From Neobacillus kokaensis (GTDB lineage: Bacteria; Bacillota; Bacilli; Bacillales; Cytobacillaceae): DNA of 64,000 nt. The stretch covers positions 1 to 64,000 of the forward strand of contig NZ_BNDS01000024.1 of NCBI RefSeq assembly GCF_014656545.1, in the 5' to 3' direction. The notes under the pieces were generated by a model. It saw only the letters and a list, made by a program, of their open reading frames with translations, searched no databases and had not been told where the DNA came from. Both the position numbers and the translations under genes were made by a program. This document shows positions 43,754-53,713 of this stretch, piece by piece. Every line of letters starts with the position of its first letter. The first letter of the stretch is position 1.

Positions 43754-45319
43754 ATGAAAGCAAAAAAACGGTTTACTAGATTTTTTACATCACTATTGTT
43801 GTTGATTGTGATAACAGGCTGTTCCACAAATAAGAACGTCAATACTAGTGATAATACAAAAGACAAAGCATCCAAAGATGGCGGTACATTAATTATTGCC
43901 CGTTTGTCGGATGCCGAAAACTTAGATCATCATTTTATGTCAACAATTAATGCGGCAAGTGTTACACATGGTAAAATTTATGAAGGGTTAGTAGGACGTG
44001 ACCAAAACGCAGAAATCAAACCACTGCTGGCTGAAGAATGGAAACAGTTGGATGATACAACTTGGGAATTCAAGCTGAGACAAGGTGTAAAATTCCATGA
44101 TGGGACAGATTTTAATGCGAAGGCAGTAAAGGCAACGTTCGACCGCCTATTAGATCCAAAGGTTGCTTCACCAAGGGCTGTTGTATTCAAAATGGTAAAA
44201 GAAGTAAAGGTTATTGATGACTATACAGTTCAATTTATATTATCAGAGCCGTTTGCTCCATTGCTGTCTATTCTAGCCAGCCACGAAGGAGGTATCATTA
44301 GTCCAAAGACAATTGAAAAATATGGTAAAAATATTATTAAAGAACCAAATGGAACCGGACCGTTCGTATTTGAATCATGGACACCAGGGCAAGAAATTGT
44401 CTTTAATAAAAACAAGAATTATTGGGGGAAACCAGTAAGTGTAGATAAAGTAGTATTTAAAGTAGTACCAGAAGAATCGACAAGAGTCGCAATGCTTGAA
44501 ACTGGGGAAGCACATATTGCTGAGCCGCTTTCCGTTCCAATGATGGAAACAGTTGAAGGTTCTCAAGAGAGTGAAGTTTATCGAAGTGAAGGATTTGGAA
44601 CAGAGTATATTGGCTTTAATGTGCAAAAGAAACCATTTAATGATGTACGGGTTCGAAAAGCAATCGCTCATGCTGTTGAAATGGATTCGATTTTAAAAGG
44701 TGTATATAATAATGTAGGAAAAAAAGCGAATTCATTATTAGGCTCTAAAGTCTTTGGATATCACCCAGATATGAAAGCATATGAATATAATCTAAATGAA
44801 GCGAAGAAATTACTAGCAGAGGCAGGTTATCCGAACGGCTTTGAAACGACGTTAAAGACAATGGATAGTAAAGAAAGGGTAAATATGGCCGAGGTTCTTC
44901 AATCACAGCTAAAAGGAATCGGCATTAAATTAAATATTGAGGTTAGTGAGTATGGAACTTTTGTAGAGCAGGTAAATAAAGGAGATTCAGAAATGTTTAT
45001 CCTGAGCTGGAGAAATGCTACCGGAGATGCTGATTATAATCAATATAATCTTTTCCATACAAACTCTCAAGGTGCAGCTGGAAATACTTTCTTCTATAGC
45101 AATAAAGAGGTTGACCGCTTAGTAGAAGAGGCGCGTAAAGAAAAGGATCCAGATAAACGTATCGAATTATATGCCAAGTCACAAGAAATCGAAAAGGAAG
45201 ATGCCGTATATATTCCAGTAAGAGTAATTGAAAACATGGCTGCAGTCCGGAAAAATGTAGAAGGATTTTCCATTAGCCCATCAGGATATTTGGAAATCAA
45301 TAACGTTTCAATTAAATAA
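43754..45319 (+). CDS. ABC transporter substrate-binding lipoprotein 2 (SBP_bac_5)
   Basis: A 521-residue close paralogue of SBP 1, sharing long identical stretches such as HHFMSTINAASVTH and GTGPFVFESWTPGQEIVFNK. Signal peptide with lipobox VITGCS (Cys near residue 24). It is likely a duplicate whose binding pocket has drifted. It is transcribed from its own direct-repeat promoter and lies just inside the IS/GC-repeat boundary. Ribosome binding site ACAGGAGGG, then ATG. A strong terminator follows. As with SBP 1, no permease gene adjoins it on the same strand. Confidence 0.88.
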   Translation: MKAKKRFTRFFTSLLLLIVITGCSTNKNVNTSDNTKDKASKDGGTLIIARLSDAENLDHHFMSTINAASVTHGKIYEGLVGRDQNAEIKPLLAEEWKQLDDTTWEFKLRQGVKFHDGTDFNAKAVKATFDRLLDPKVASPRAVVFKMVKEVKVIDDYTVQFILSEPFAPLLSILASHEGGIISPKTIEKYGKNIIKEPNGTGPFVFESWTPGQEIVFNKNKNYWGKPVSVDKVVFKVVPEESTRVAMLETGEAHIAEPLSVPMMETVEGSQESEVYRSEGFGTEYIGFNVQKKPFNDVRVRKAIAHAVEMDSILKGVYNNVGKKANSLLGSKVFGYHPDMKAYEYNLNEAKKLLAEAGYPNGFETTLKTMDSKERVNMAEVLQSQLKGIGIKLNIEVSEYGTFVEQVNKGDSEMFILSWRNATGDADYNQYNLFHTNSQGAAGNTFFYSNKEVDRLVEEARKEKDPDKRIELYAKSQEIEKEDAVYIPVRVIENMAAVRKNVEGFSISPSGYLEINNVSIK

Positions 45320-45341
45320 CAAGTATTATAATAGTATGGAG

Positions 45342-45396
45342 AAAAGGCTGATTTTGCAGGCAGTTAATATTGATTGCCTCAAATCAGCCTTTTTAA
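45342..45396. terminator. Bidirectional terminator SBP 2 / NCS1 permease
   Basis: A long hairpin with outer stem AAAAGGCTGATTT against AAATCAGCCTTTTT and an inner AGGCA/TGCCT stem sits between convergent genes. Confidence 0.85.
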
Positions 45397-45397
45397 T

Positions 45398-46846
45398 TTA
45401 ATTCTGTTTTAATGACCTAAATTCAACTAGTTTACTAGAGTTAAATAATAAAAGGTAAAAGAGGACAGCCAAAAGGATTCCTGTAAACCAAGAAATACTT
45501 GAAAGTGGTGCTAATTTCGGTACAAAGCTGCCTAACAGGCTGATGAAGCCGGCCAATATTGTTGCAAGCATGGCTGGAATGTTTATTCCATATGCGTATT
45601 GATTGCTGCCATTTAGAGAATATAACTCTTCGACATTTATTTCTTTTTTACAAATGAAGAAATAATGGGTCAGCATAACTCCAATTACAGGACTTAACAT
45701 CCCCCCGACTATATTTAAGAACATAAAAATACTAGTCGGATTCTCCATTAACTTCCACGGCATAATTACTATGCCAGCGATTGTTGCCGTCAGTGCACCT
45801 GTTTTAAAAGTTAATCTGTTTGGAAACAAAGTAGCCAGCTGATAACCAGCAGGTATGATATTTCCAACAATGTTGACAGTTAAAGTGGATAAGCATATTG
45901 TCAGCAGTGAAAGAATAATCGCAAATTGATTGTCGAACCGTTCTACTACTTCAAGGACATTCCAGATTGGAACGCCAAAAGCAATTTCAGATCCGACTAT
46001 AATTGAAATACTTGCCACTGCAAATAATAAATATGTCGTGAGAAGTCCTGCTATTTGTCCAATGGATTGCTCCCTATTAGAACGTGAGAATCTAGTAACA
46101 TCGGATACACTTAAAATTTGCGCCACCCAGGTGGCCATGATAGCAGAAATGCATGTCATTAACATAAAAAAACTATTTCCTTGAAATCCCTTTGCTTGAT
46201 AATTTAGTATAGGAGTAATTCCCCCAGCAAGATTAATAGACCAAATGGACATTCCTCCGAAAACGATAAAAACAAACGGAGTAACAATCTTTGTTAGCTT
46301 TCCTAACCGCTTCATTCCGGCAAAAATAAATAACACATTTATGGCCCAGAATAAGAGAAAGGACAGGAGGGTAGGAAGTGTTAACCCTAAAAATGTAAAA
46401 CTACCGCCCAACGTTAAAAAAGACGGCCAAAACTTTCCTAGTAAAATACTTACGGCAAGGCTGCCGGCATAGGTTTGGAGACCGAACCACATAATAGCGG
46501 CAATTACACCTCTAAGCACACCAGGAAAATGTGCGCCTTTCCTTCCATAGCTCGTACGAAGCAGGATCGAGAAAGGGATTCCATGCTTACTGCCAGCATG
46601 ACCATTCAGTACCATCATGGCTGAAAGTAAAATGGAAGAAATTATGATGATTAATAATACCTGCCATATCGATAAGCCTAAGGCGAAGAAACCGCCAATT
46701 GTGACATAGGACGGAACATTATGAACTGAACCCATCCAGATTGAGAAAAAATGACCTGTTTTCCATGTGCGTGCTTCTTGATTTGTCGGCAGTAAATCTG
46801 AGCTATATTCTTGTTGTCCTTTCAAAAGGACCTGACTGCGTCCCAA
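45398..46846 (-). CDS. NCS1 permease, allantoin-permease (PucI)-like
   Basis: A 482-residue, 12-helix nucleobase:cation symporter-1. It resembles B. subtilis PucI throughout: TWKTGHFFSIWMGSVHNVPS, YVTIGGFFALGLS, LNGHAGSKHGIPF, RTSYGRKGAHFPGVLR and MWFGLQTYAGS. The substrate may be allantoin, hydantoin or a related ring; PucI similarity favours a ureide or hydantoin-type ring over cytosine. TTG start about 7 nt after AGGGGGAG. It is the last gene of a kinase-regulator-transporter operon (49630 to 45398). Confidence 0.87.
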   Translation of the reverse strand: MGRSQVLLKGQQEYSSDLLPTNQEARTWKTGHFFSIWMGSVHNVPSYVTIGGFFALGLSIWQVLLIIIISSILLSAMMVLNGHAGSKHGIPFSILLRTSYGRKGAHFPGVLRGVIAAIMWFGLQTYAGSLAVSILLGKFWPSFLTLGGSFTFLGLTLPTLLSFLLFWAINVLFIFAGMKRLGKLTKIVTPFVFIVFGGMSIWSINLAGGITPILNYQAKGFQGNSFFMLMTCISAIMATWVAQILSVSDVTRFSRSNREQSIGQIAGLLTTYLLFAVASISIIVGSEIAFGVPIWNVLEVVERFDNQFAIILSLLTICLSTLTVNIVGNIIPAGYQLATLFPNRLTFKTGALTATIAGIVIMPWKLMENPTSIFMFLNIVGGMLSPVIGVMLTHYFFICKKEINVEELYSLNGSNQYAYGINIPAMLATILAGFISLLGSFVPKLAPLSSISWFTGILLAVLFYLLLFNSSKLVEFRSLKQN

Positions 46847-46859
46847 TTTTGTTCTCCCC

Positions 46860-48173
46860 CTATAATTTATTACGAATGTGTTTAGAAATTATATGAAATA
46901 CTAGAGTACTTAGACAGATAAAAGATGAAATGGCAAAGCTAATCCAAATCGCTTTCAAGTCTTCGGTTATTGGCATAAATACATATCCGGATACGGCGCC
47001 AATAAATGATGAGAAGGGAACGATGAAAGGCAGTTTGCATTTGCTAAAAATGATATATAGCATCGGGCTAATTATTGCAGCATAAATATTTCCAATAAAG
47101 AACAATAATTTAAGCGGGCTCGGTGCAAGAAGACTAGAAATAAAGAGCAGTATAACGCAGACAGTGCCTGCAAACCAATACGTATATTTCCATTTTTCAT
47201 TATTAGAAAGCGGACGAAACAGGTCCATTGCATTTTTTATAAATAAACTTGTGGTTGCATGCAATTCTGCACTAATGGCCGACGAAATAGCACTGAAACA
47301 AAAAAGGACAAAAAGAATGATTAAGACAGTTGATTGAATTTTGTCCACCAGCTCAAAAAATAACGAGTAAATATTGTCGAACCCCCGGCCAAATAAAACA
47401 ATCATTAATAATGATGAAAGAGCAAGCGGAATGGTTGCCCAAACCACCCCTGTTAATGTAAAGGTCATGCGAACTTTTTCCTTTTGGATCATAAAGATTC
47501 TTTGCCATGTGGCACGGTCCAGCAAAACTTGTCCAACAAACACTAACAGGGCTGTGAAGATAAACAGAATGGCTTCCTGGTTTTTTATATACAATAAATA
47601 GGGATGATAGAGTTTAATTCCGTCGAAAACCGGATAAATACCTTCCTGGATAAAAAAATAAACCGGAATGACGATAACGGCTGCAAAAATAAGCGTGACA
47701 TTTATTCCAGCGAGCTGATGGAGCCGATCAATGCCGCCAATACCGCCAATAATATAACAAAATCCAAGGAAAACCATCATTCCAACGAAAGTGGGAATCG
47801 GAAATATTAAATGGATCAGTGTGGCTGCCCCTACTGCTTGAACAAATAAAGAGTGAAAGCTGGTAATAAAAATAATGGTAAGCATAAACCAGTAGCCGCT
47901 TGGTGATAATTTTTCCCGTAAAATATCCCCGATTGTCTGTTGCTCAGAAAATTGTTTACGTATGATTTTTGCCAGAAAGCCAAACAAAATAATTGATAAG
48001 GCTCCCATAAATGAATAGCCGATGCCGCCGATCAGTCCATAGGTGATTAATGTTTCCGGGGAGGAAAGGATTGTATTTCCTGTTACCCAGCGTGATAGTA
48101 AACTAACAACTCCGAAACTGACCCCAAGCTTGGCAGCACCGCTTATATAAAGTTGAAAGTCACTTTTTTTCAA
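46860..48173 (-). CDS. SSS-like sodium:solute symporter
   Basis: A 437-residue membrane protein with about 12 helices and the SSS/LeuT-type fold. The GGIGGIDRLHQLAGINVT and VGQVLLDRATWQRIFMIQKE blocks resemble the urea/solute symporter (Dur3-like) branch; it is shorter than typical SSS members. The TTG start overlaps the stop of the response-regulator gene by 4 nt (TTGA), with AGGGAG 8 nt upstream, so the two are translationally coupled. Such coupling suggests a transporter that belongs to, or informs, the two-component system. Confidence 0.75.
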   Translation of the reverse strand: MKKSDFQLYISGAAKLGVSFGVVSLLSRWVTGNTILSSPETLITYGLIGGIGYSFMGALSIILFGFLAKIIRKQFSEQQTIGDILREKLSPSGYWFMLTIIFITSFHSLFVQAVGAATLIHLIFPIPTFVGMMVFLGFCYIIGGIGGIDRLHQLAGINVTLIFAAVIVIPVYFFIQEGIYPVFDGIKLYHPYLLYIKNQEAILFIFTALLVFVGQVLLDRATWQRIFMIQKEKVRMTFTLTGVVWATIPLALSSLLMIVLFGRGFDNIYSLFFELVDKIQSTVLIILFVLFCFSAISSAISAELHATTSLFIKNAMDLFRPLSNNEKWKYTYWFAGTVCVILLFISSLLAPSPLKLLFFIGNIYAAIISPMLYIIFSKCKLPFIVPFSSFIGAVSGYVFMPITEDLKAIWISFAISSFICLSTLVFHIISKHIRNKL

Positions 48174-48862
48174 TGGAATGTCTCCCTTAAGCGGTAATCT
48201 CTAGGTGATAGACCTGTCACTTTCCGAAATATTTGACTGAAATAATGTTGACTGTTAAATCCGCATCTTTCAGAAATCGAACTGATACTTAAATTAGGAA
48301 AATCAATGAGCATTTTTTGGGCTTCCTTTAGGCGGAAGTCATTTAAATATTCAGAAAACCCCATTCCAACTTCTTCATTAAATTTTCTGCTTAAATAAGC
48401 AGAGTTAATATGAATTTTAGAGGCTAAATAATTTAACGTTAATTTTTCACTGTATTCCTGATGAATAATCTTTAACGCGTTCACGATTGGTTCTGAATAT
48501 CTTCCTAATCGCTCATATCTGCCTAAAATAGCTATTAGTTCCTCCTCAATAATGGGCTTGGTAATATAATCAACGACCCCTATGCGTAACGAGGTTTGTA
48601 CATATTCGAAATTTTGATAAGCTGTTACCATAATAATGTCCATAGAATATAACCCGGAGAATTCTTTTGCCAATTCTAATCCTGTTTTTCCTGGCATCTG
48701 AATATCTAGAAAAGCTAGAAAGATGTCATGCTCTTTAGCGATTTGGAGCGCAATCGAAGCATCTTGGGCCTTGAAAATTTTCCAAGTTGGGAATTTTTGT
48801 AGTATTAAATATTCAAGCTGTTCTAACTCCAGCGGCTCATCGTCGACTAATAAAATGTTCAT
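48170..48862 (-). CDS. YesN-like response regulator 2 (receiver + AraC HTH)
   Basis: A 230-residue regulator. The receiver has D7/D8, phosphoacceptor D53 in LAFLDIQMPG, T in MVTAYQNF and K in YITKPI. The AraC-type DNA-binding domain lies at about 125-230 (TLNYLASKIHINSAYLSRKF; GFNSQHYFSQIFRKVTGLSP). It is a paralogue of the orphan regulator at 35595, with near-identical recognition helices around LSRKF and SQ-x-YFS-x-[IL]FRK, so both probably read similar DNA sites. It lies 18 bp after the kinase gene and overlaps the next transporter gene. Confidence 0.9.
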   Translation of the reverse strand: MNILLVDDEPLELEQLEYLILQKFPTWKIFKAQDASIALQIAKEHDIFLAFLDIQMPGKTGLELAKEFSGLYSMDIIMVTAYQNFEYVQTSLRIGVVDYITKPIIEEELIAILGRYERLGRYSEPIVNALKIIHQEYSEKLTLNYLASKIHINSAYLSRKFNEEVGMGFSEYLNDFRLKEAQKMLIDFPNLSISSISERCGFNSQHYFSQIFRKVTGLSPRDYRLRETFH

Positions 48863-48880
48863 ATAGAAATGTACCCCTCC

Positions 48881-49630
48881 TTAAATTTCTGTCTTTAGAA
48901 CAAACGGAAAAACTGCTGTAACACTTGTCCCGCCATCTGTGTTAATTAGTTGCACGGATGTATTTCCAGTCGGAAATAAGAGCTCCAGCCTTTTCGTAAT
49001 ATTTTCTAAGCCAAGCCCTCTTTCATGAGATTGATCATCGCGGCTTTCAGTTGTATTATTCCAGACGGTAATATAAACTTCTTGATCCTGTTTCTTAATC
49101 GTTATTTTTAAAAAAGCTTCACCGATAAATTTTTCAAATGAATGTTTAAATGCATTCTCGACAAAGGTTTGTAGTAGAAAAGGGATTGTAACGGCCTGGT
49201 TTATAGTGGGATCAATAGAACATTCATAGTAAAGCCTGTCCCGAAATCTGATTTTTTGAATCTCTAAATAATATTTAACATAGGTTAGTTCTTCATCAAT
49301 CGTAATAAAGCTAGTATTTGTTTGATACTTAAATTTAAGCAGTTTTGAAAGGGTTTCAATCGCTCGGATTAATTCTGTTTTTCGATCTAGTCTGGCTAAA
49401 CTCAAGATAGAATTTAACGTATTAAAAAAGAAATGCGGCTGAATTTCTTGATTCAGTTGATTGTAAAGGGCTGTTTGCAGCTCTCTTTCTAAGGCAATTT
49501 CTCGTTTTTGTTTTTCCAGGAGGTCAATTCGTTTTTCAAACAGAAATAAAAAAAGTAATGTAAAAGCCCCCAGCAATGGTGCGAGGGAGGCAATCATAAT
49601 TGTAAGGGAGAAAGCTTCAACTGATAACAT
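48881..49630 (-). CDS. LytS/YesM-type sensor histidine kinase with minimal sensor region
   Basis: A 249-residue kinase with one N-terminal membrane segment (residues 8-31), a short coiled coil (about 33-60), and the His_kinase domain with H66 in NQEIQPHFFFNTLNSIL. The HATPase domain has the N-box FVENAFKHSF near 165 and the G-box RGLGLENITKRL near 215. No extracytoplasmic or PAS/GAF sensor domain is present, so the signal must come from the membrane or from a partner such as the co-encoded symporter. ATG follows AAAGGAG by 9-10 nt. The likely partner is the regulator at 48170. Confidence 0.88.
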   Translation of the reverse strand: MLSVEAFSLTIMIASLAPLLGAFTLLFLFLFEKRIDLLEKQKREIALERELQTALYNQLNQEIQPHFFFNTLNSILSLARLDRKTELIRAIETLSKLLKFKYQTNTSFITIDEELTYVKYYLEIQKIRFRDRLYYECSIDPTINQAVTIPFLLQTFVENAFKHSFEKFIGEAFLKITIKKQDQEVYITVWNNTTESRDDQSHERGLGLENITKRLELLFPTGNTSVQLINTDGGTSVTAVFPFVLKTEI

Positions 49631-49665
49631 GGTTCGAAATTCTCCTTTAATGTGGAAAAAGGGAG

Positions 49666-49692
49666 GCTGATGCTGCTCCCTTTTTATTTTAG
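49666..49692 (-). terminator. Terminator between dppF-like gene and kinase operon
   Basis: On the minus strand AAAAAGGGAG pairs with CTCCCTTTTT across a short loop. It would end much of the ABC transporter transcript before the kinase gene, with possible read-through. Confidence 0.65.
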
Positions 49693-49719
49693 TATTCTAT
49701 ATTATTTAAAATTCTTTTT

Positions 49720-50712
49720 CTATCTAAATTTTTCTGCGTAGTGGCAGCTGACAAAATGTTTTTCACCCATTTCCCTTAGAGCCGGTTCCTCCGCCTTACA
49801 TTTTTCCGTTGCAAAGGGGCAGCGAGTATGGAAGCGGCAGCCGCTTGGCGGATTAATCGGGGAGGGGACATCTCCTTTTAACATGATACGCTCTCTTTTA
49901 AGTGTTGGGTTTGGCACTGGGATTGATGACAACAATGCCTGAGTATAGGGATGAAGCGGTGAGTCAAATAATGCCTTCTTATCTGCAATTTCAACCACTT
50001 TACCTAAATACATAACCATTACCCGATCGGATATATGCCGGACCACACTTAAGTCGTGGGAGATAAACAGAAAAGTCAGCTGAAATTGATGCTGCAGCTT
50101 TTTCAATAGGTTAAGAATCTGTGCTTGAATTGATACGTCCAAAGCTGAAACTGCTTCATCGCATATGATTAGTTTTGGATTTACCGCAAGGGCTCTTGCA
50201 ATCCCAATCCGCTGACGCTGACCGCCGCTGAATTCATGAGGGTAGCGGTCAAGTGCTTCTGCCGGCAGACCAACATAGCCCAGCAATTCCAGCATCCTGG
50301 ACATTCTATTTGGTTTTTCAACGACATTCTGTATCGCCATTGCCTCATTTAAAATTTGTTTAATTGTTTGCCGCGGGTTGAGGGACGCGAAAGGATCCTG
50401 GAAGATAACCTGCAGGTCACCTCTTAGTTTTCTCATCTCTTTTTTATTTAAGTCTAAAATATTTTGGCCTGAAAAAAAGACTTTTCCACCGGTTGGTTCA
50501 TCCAGTCTTAAAATAGCCCTGCCAGTGGTGGATTTCCCGCAGCCGGATTCACCCACAATGCTTAAGGTTTCACCTTCATAAAGGTGAAAGGATATATCAT
50601 CAACGGCTTTTACATAAGCTTTAGGCTTAAAAAGTGAGTCTGTTTTTACAGGGAAATATTGTTTTAAATGGTCTACTTTTAATAATACTTTCTTTTCTGC
50701 TGCAGCCTGCAT
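49720..50712 (-). CDS. Dpp/Opp-type ABC transporter ATPase (DppF-like)
   Basis: A 330-residue ATPase of a peptide-type importer. Walker [10 protein letters not shown], signature FSGGQRQRIGIARAL, Walker B LIICDEAVSALDV and switch His in FISHDLSV are all present. The C-terminal oligopeptide/dipeptide domain with cysteine motif (CRFHTRCPFATEKCKAEEP) is of the kind that binds an iron-sulfur cluster in relatives. It is the fourth gene of the C-B-D-F operon; the start overlaps the preceding stop by 1 nt (TAATG). Confidence 0.93.
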   Translation of the reverse strand: MQAAAEKKVLLKVDHLKQYFPVKTDSLFKPKAYVKAVDDISFHLYEGETLSIVGESGCGKSTTGRAILRLDEPTGGKVFFSGQNILDLNKKEMRKLRGDLQVIFQDPFASLNPRQTIKQILNEAMAIQNVVEKPNRMSRMLELLGYVGLPAEALDRYPHEFSGGQRQRIGIARALAVNPKLIICDEAVSALDVSIQAQILNLLKKLQHQFQLTFLFISHDLSVVRHISDRVMVMYLGKVVEIADKKALFDSPLHPYTQALLSSIPVPNPTLKRERIMLKGDVPSPINPPSGCRFHTRCPFATEKCKAEEPALREMGEKHFVSCHYAEKFR

Positions 50713-51731
50713 TATTTAACAGCCTCCTTTTTCCCGACAGGGCCAGTCCATTGATCCGTATACATCCAGCAGCGGACTTTTACACCATCTTTTTGTTCTA
50801 GCAGCTCTGGCTGCTTCTCGTGACAAATCGGCTGCTGGAAGGGGCATCTAGAGGCAAACCGGCAGCCAGCAGGAAAATGATACGGGCTCGGGACACTGCC
50901 TTCAATTGTCCGCAATTCTTCTTGGTCTTCATGTATTTTTGGCAAGGAATCTAATAATCCTTGCGTATAAGGATGTTTTGGATGCTCAAAAATTTTGTCA
51001 GTTGGTGCATGTTCGATGATATTCCCTGCATACATCACGGCAACTGTATCACAGGTTTCGGCGACAACCCCAAGATCATGGGTAATCATAATTACCCCCA
51101 TACCCAGCTTAGATTGTAAATCTTTGATTAATTCAAGTATTTGGGCTTGAATTGTTACATCCAAGGCTGTTGTTGGTTCGTCAGCAATCAGTACCTCAGG
51201 TGTACAGGCAAGTGCCATTGCTATCATAACCCGCTGCCGCATTCCGCCGCTTAATTGGAAGGGCTCCTGTTTTGCTCTTTTTTCCGGTGATGGAATACCG
51301 ACAAGCTTCAGCATTTCAACAGCCTTATCCCAGGCGGCTTTACGGCCCAATTTTTGATGAAGCCTTAATGCTTCAGCTATTTGCTCGCCAACCGGAATAA
51401 CCGGATTAAGTGAGGTCATCGGCTCCTGGAAAATCATTGAGATTTCATTTCCGCGAATTTCCCGCATTTCATTCTCAGACAAGGTGACCAAATCCTTCCC
51501 TTTAAAAAGGATTTGCCCTCCGGCAATTTTTCCAGGAGGCGAGGGGATTAACCTCAGTATAGATAAGGATGTCATACTCTTTCCACATCCGGACTCTCCA
51601 ACAATCCCTAAGGTTTCCCCTTTATGCAAGGTAAAGTCAATGCCATCCACCGCTTTACTGACTCCGCGCTTTGTAGAGAAATGTGTTTTTAACCCTTTTA
51701 CTTCTAAAATCGGTTTATTTTTTTCTATCAC
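50712..51731 (-). CDS. Dpp/Opp-type ABC transporter ATPase (DppD-like)
   Basis: A 339-residue partner ATPase with Walker [10 protein letters not shown], the signature [15 protein letters not shown], Walker [14 protein letters not shown], and the C-terminal [20 protein letters not shown] cluster motif. In Walker A the usual final S/T position is followed as G-C-G-K-S-M, normal for DppD. GTG start after AGGTGG. It is co-transcribed with the permease genes upstream and DppF downstream. Confidence 0.93.
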   Translation of the reverse strand: MIEKNKPILEVKGLKTHFSTKRGVSKAVDGIDFTLHKGETLGIVGESGCGKSMTSLSILRLIPSPPGKIAGGQILFKGKDLVTLSENEMREIRGNEISMIFQEPMTSLNPVIPVGEQIAEALRLHQKLGRKAAWDKAVEMLKLVGIPSPEKRAKQEPFQLSGGMRQRVMIAMALACTPEVLIADEPTTALDVTIQAQILELIKDLQSKLGMGVIMITHDLGVVAETCDTVAVMYAGNIIEHAPTDKIFEHPKHPYTQGLLDSLPKIHEDQEELRTIEGSVPSPYHFPAGCRFASRCPFQQPICHEKQPELLEQKDGVKVRCWMYTDQWTGPVGKKEAVK

Positions 51732-51747
51732 GTTTACTCACCACCTA

Positions 51748-52671
51748 TTAATTTAATTCAATCCGTTTATTAAAGAATCGATAGAGAACATCGACAAATA
51801 AATTCACGATTACGAATACGAGTGAGGCTACTAGGACGCCGCCTTGGACCATTGGAAGATCGCGCATTCGAATAGCATCAACAATCATTCTTCCAAGACC
51901 GTTAATGGCAAAGATAGATTCAACAAGAACGGTTCCGCCAAGTAACGCCCCAAACTGTAATCCCACGACGGTAATGACTGGAATTAAGGCGTTTCTCAGG
52001 GCATGCTTGTAGATAATCACCCGTTCACGAAGACCTTTCGCACGAGCTGTTCTGATATAGTCCTGGCGAATTACCTCTAGCATGCTTGATCTTGTCATTC
52101 GTGCAACAATTGCCGCCCCGCCTGCGCCTAATGTTAAAGCTGGCAGGATAATATGAAGAATGCTGTCCCAGCCTGCAACCGGAAGGATTTGCAGCTTTAC
52201 TGAAAAGAAGTACATCATCATTAAGCCAAACCAAAAGCTTGGTAATGAAATCCCTAATAATGCGATGATCATCACGGTTGAATCTGTAAGAGAGTAAGGC
52301 TTAATCGCAGAAATAATTCCTGCAGTCATTCCTAAAATGATTGTGAAGATAATACTAAAAAAGGCAAGCTCCATTGTGATTGGCAATCTTACTAATATTT
52401 CGTCCAGAACAGGCTGACTGTTCTTAAGAGAGACGCCAAAATCTCCCCGAAAAACGTTCATCAAATAATCGAAATATTGAACAAACAATGGCCGATTCAA
52501 GCCTAACTGTTCACGTATAGCTTGGATTGTTTCCTTTGAAGCTCCTTCACCTGCAAGTAAAACAGCAGGGTCACCTGGAACAAGCTGCATGATAAAAAAG
52601 ACAACAAACGTTACCCCCACTACAACGGGGATTGTCTGCATTAAGCGGCGTATAATAAACATCATCATCAT
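51748..52671 (-). CDS. Dpp/Opp-type ABC transporter permease (DppB-like)
   Basis: A 307-residue permease with six membrane helices. N-terminal [19 protein letters not shown] and QLVPGDPA are DppB hallmarks; the EAA loop contains [19 protein letters not shown] follows GGAGGG by 6 nt. It is preceded, not followed, by the DppC-like gene, which is the reverse of the common dppBC order. Confidence 0.93.
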   Translation of the reverse strand: MMMMFIIRRLMQTIPVVVGVTFVVFFIMQLVPGDPAVLLAGEGASKETIQAIREQLGLNRPLFVQYFDYLMNVFRGDFGVSLKNSQPVLDEILVRLPITMELAFFSIIFTIILGMTAGIISAIKPYSLTDSTVMIIALLGISLPSFWFGLMMMYFFSVKLQILPVAGWDSILHIILPALTLGAGGAAIVARMTRSSMLEVIRQDYIRTARAKGLRERVIIYKHALRNALIPVITVVGLQFGALLGGTVLVESIFAINGLGRMIVDAIRMRDLPMVQGGVLVASLVFVIVNLFVDVLYRFFNKRIELN

Positions 52672-52693
52672 TTATCACCCTCCTCAAAATTAA

Positions 52694-53596
52694 TTATTTT
52701 TTCATTCTTGGATCAAATGCATCACGAAGTCCATCTCCGAAGATATTAAAGCCTAAAACTAAAATGGAAATGGCCAGTCCTGGAAATATTGCAATATAAG
52801 GTGCAGAGAATAAGAAATCCCGGCCATTACTTAACATCGTCCCCCATTCAGGTGAAGGGGGCTGTGCGCCAAGTCCAAGGAAGGATAAACCAGCGGCTGA
52901 AAGAATGACGGTTGCAAGTCTTAAAGTTCCTTGAACAATAATTGGTGAGAGAATATTCGGTAATATATGCTTGAAGATAATGGTTCCATCATTCGCTCCT
53001 AGTGAACGGATTGCGTCAATATATTCAAGTCGTTTTACTTCTAATGTAGAACCGCGAACAATACGGGCAAAAAGCGGAATGGAATATACTCCAACAGCTA
53101 TCGTAACATTCATTAAACCAGGCCCAAGTGCACTAATGATTGCTAATGCAAGCAATATTCCTGGGAATGCCAGCAGGATATCCATAATTCTCATAATGGT
53201 TGAGTCAATCCATTTTCCATAGTAGCCGGCAATAAGGCCAAAAATAATTCCAAAAAAGGCACCAAAAATGACTGCTGTGATACCAATACCCATGGAAAGC
53301 CTTGAACCGTATAAAATTCTGCTTAATATATCTCTACCTTTGTCATCTGTTCCCATCAAGTGGTCTGCCGATGGCGGCAGTAATTTATTTTCTAATTTTA
53401 TATCGTATGGGTCATATGGTGCCAAGAGCGGTGCAAAGATGGCAATTAAAATATAGAAAAGAATAATAATTGCACCCACCATTGCCGCTTTGTTCATTAA
53501 TAGAATAGATAAGCCATCTTTGAATTTAGATTCTTTTGGATGAGAAATCGTTTGTGTGATAATAGCTGATTGTTCTGTTTTTGCTTCAAGTGACAT
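52694..53596 (-). CDS. Dpp/Opp-type ABC transporter permease (DppC-like)
   Basis: A 300-residue permease with an N-terminal cytoplasmic tail (about 30 residues) and six helices. LLPPSADHLMGTDDKGRDIL, followed by SRILYGSRLSMGIG, and the EAA-type loop EVKRLEYIDAIRSLGANDGT are DppC features. It is the first gene of the transporter operon, divergent from SBP 3 across 285 bp that includes the SBP 3 operator. That operator may thus also serve this operon. Ribosome binding site AAGGAGGG before ATG. Confidence 0.93.
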   Translation of the reverse strand: MSLEAKTEQSAIITQTISHPKESKFKDGLSILLMNKAAMVGAIIILFYILIAIFAPLLAPYDPYDIKLENKLLPPSADHLMGTDDKGRDILSRILYGSRLSMGIGITAVIFGAFFGIIFGLIAGYYGKWIDSTIMRIMDILLAFPGILLALAIISALGPGLMNVTIAVGVYSIPLFARIVRGSTLEVKRLEYIDAIRSLGANDGTIIFKHILPNILSPIIVQGTLRLATVILSAAGLSFLGLGAQPPSPEWGTMLSNGRDFLFSAPYIAIFPGLAISILVLGFNIFGDGLRDAFDPRMKK

Positions 53597-53713
53597 GTAA
53601 AACCCTCCTTAATTTTAATTGAGTGAAAGCTGCAAGTTCTTGTTGTCAAGTTCCTCCTCTCAAATCCATCATTTTTTATGGGTTATGTACAAATTATTCA
53701 AAATTCATTCGAA

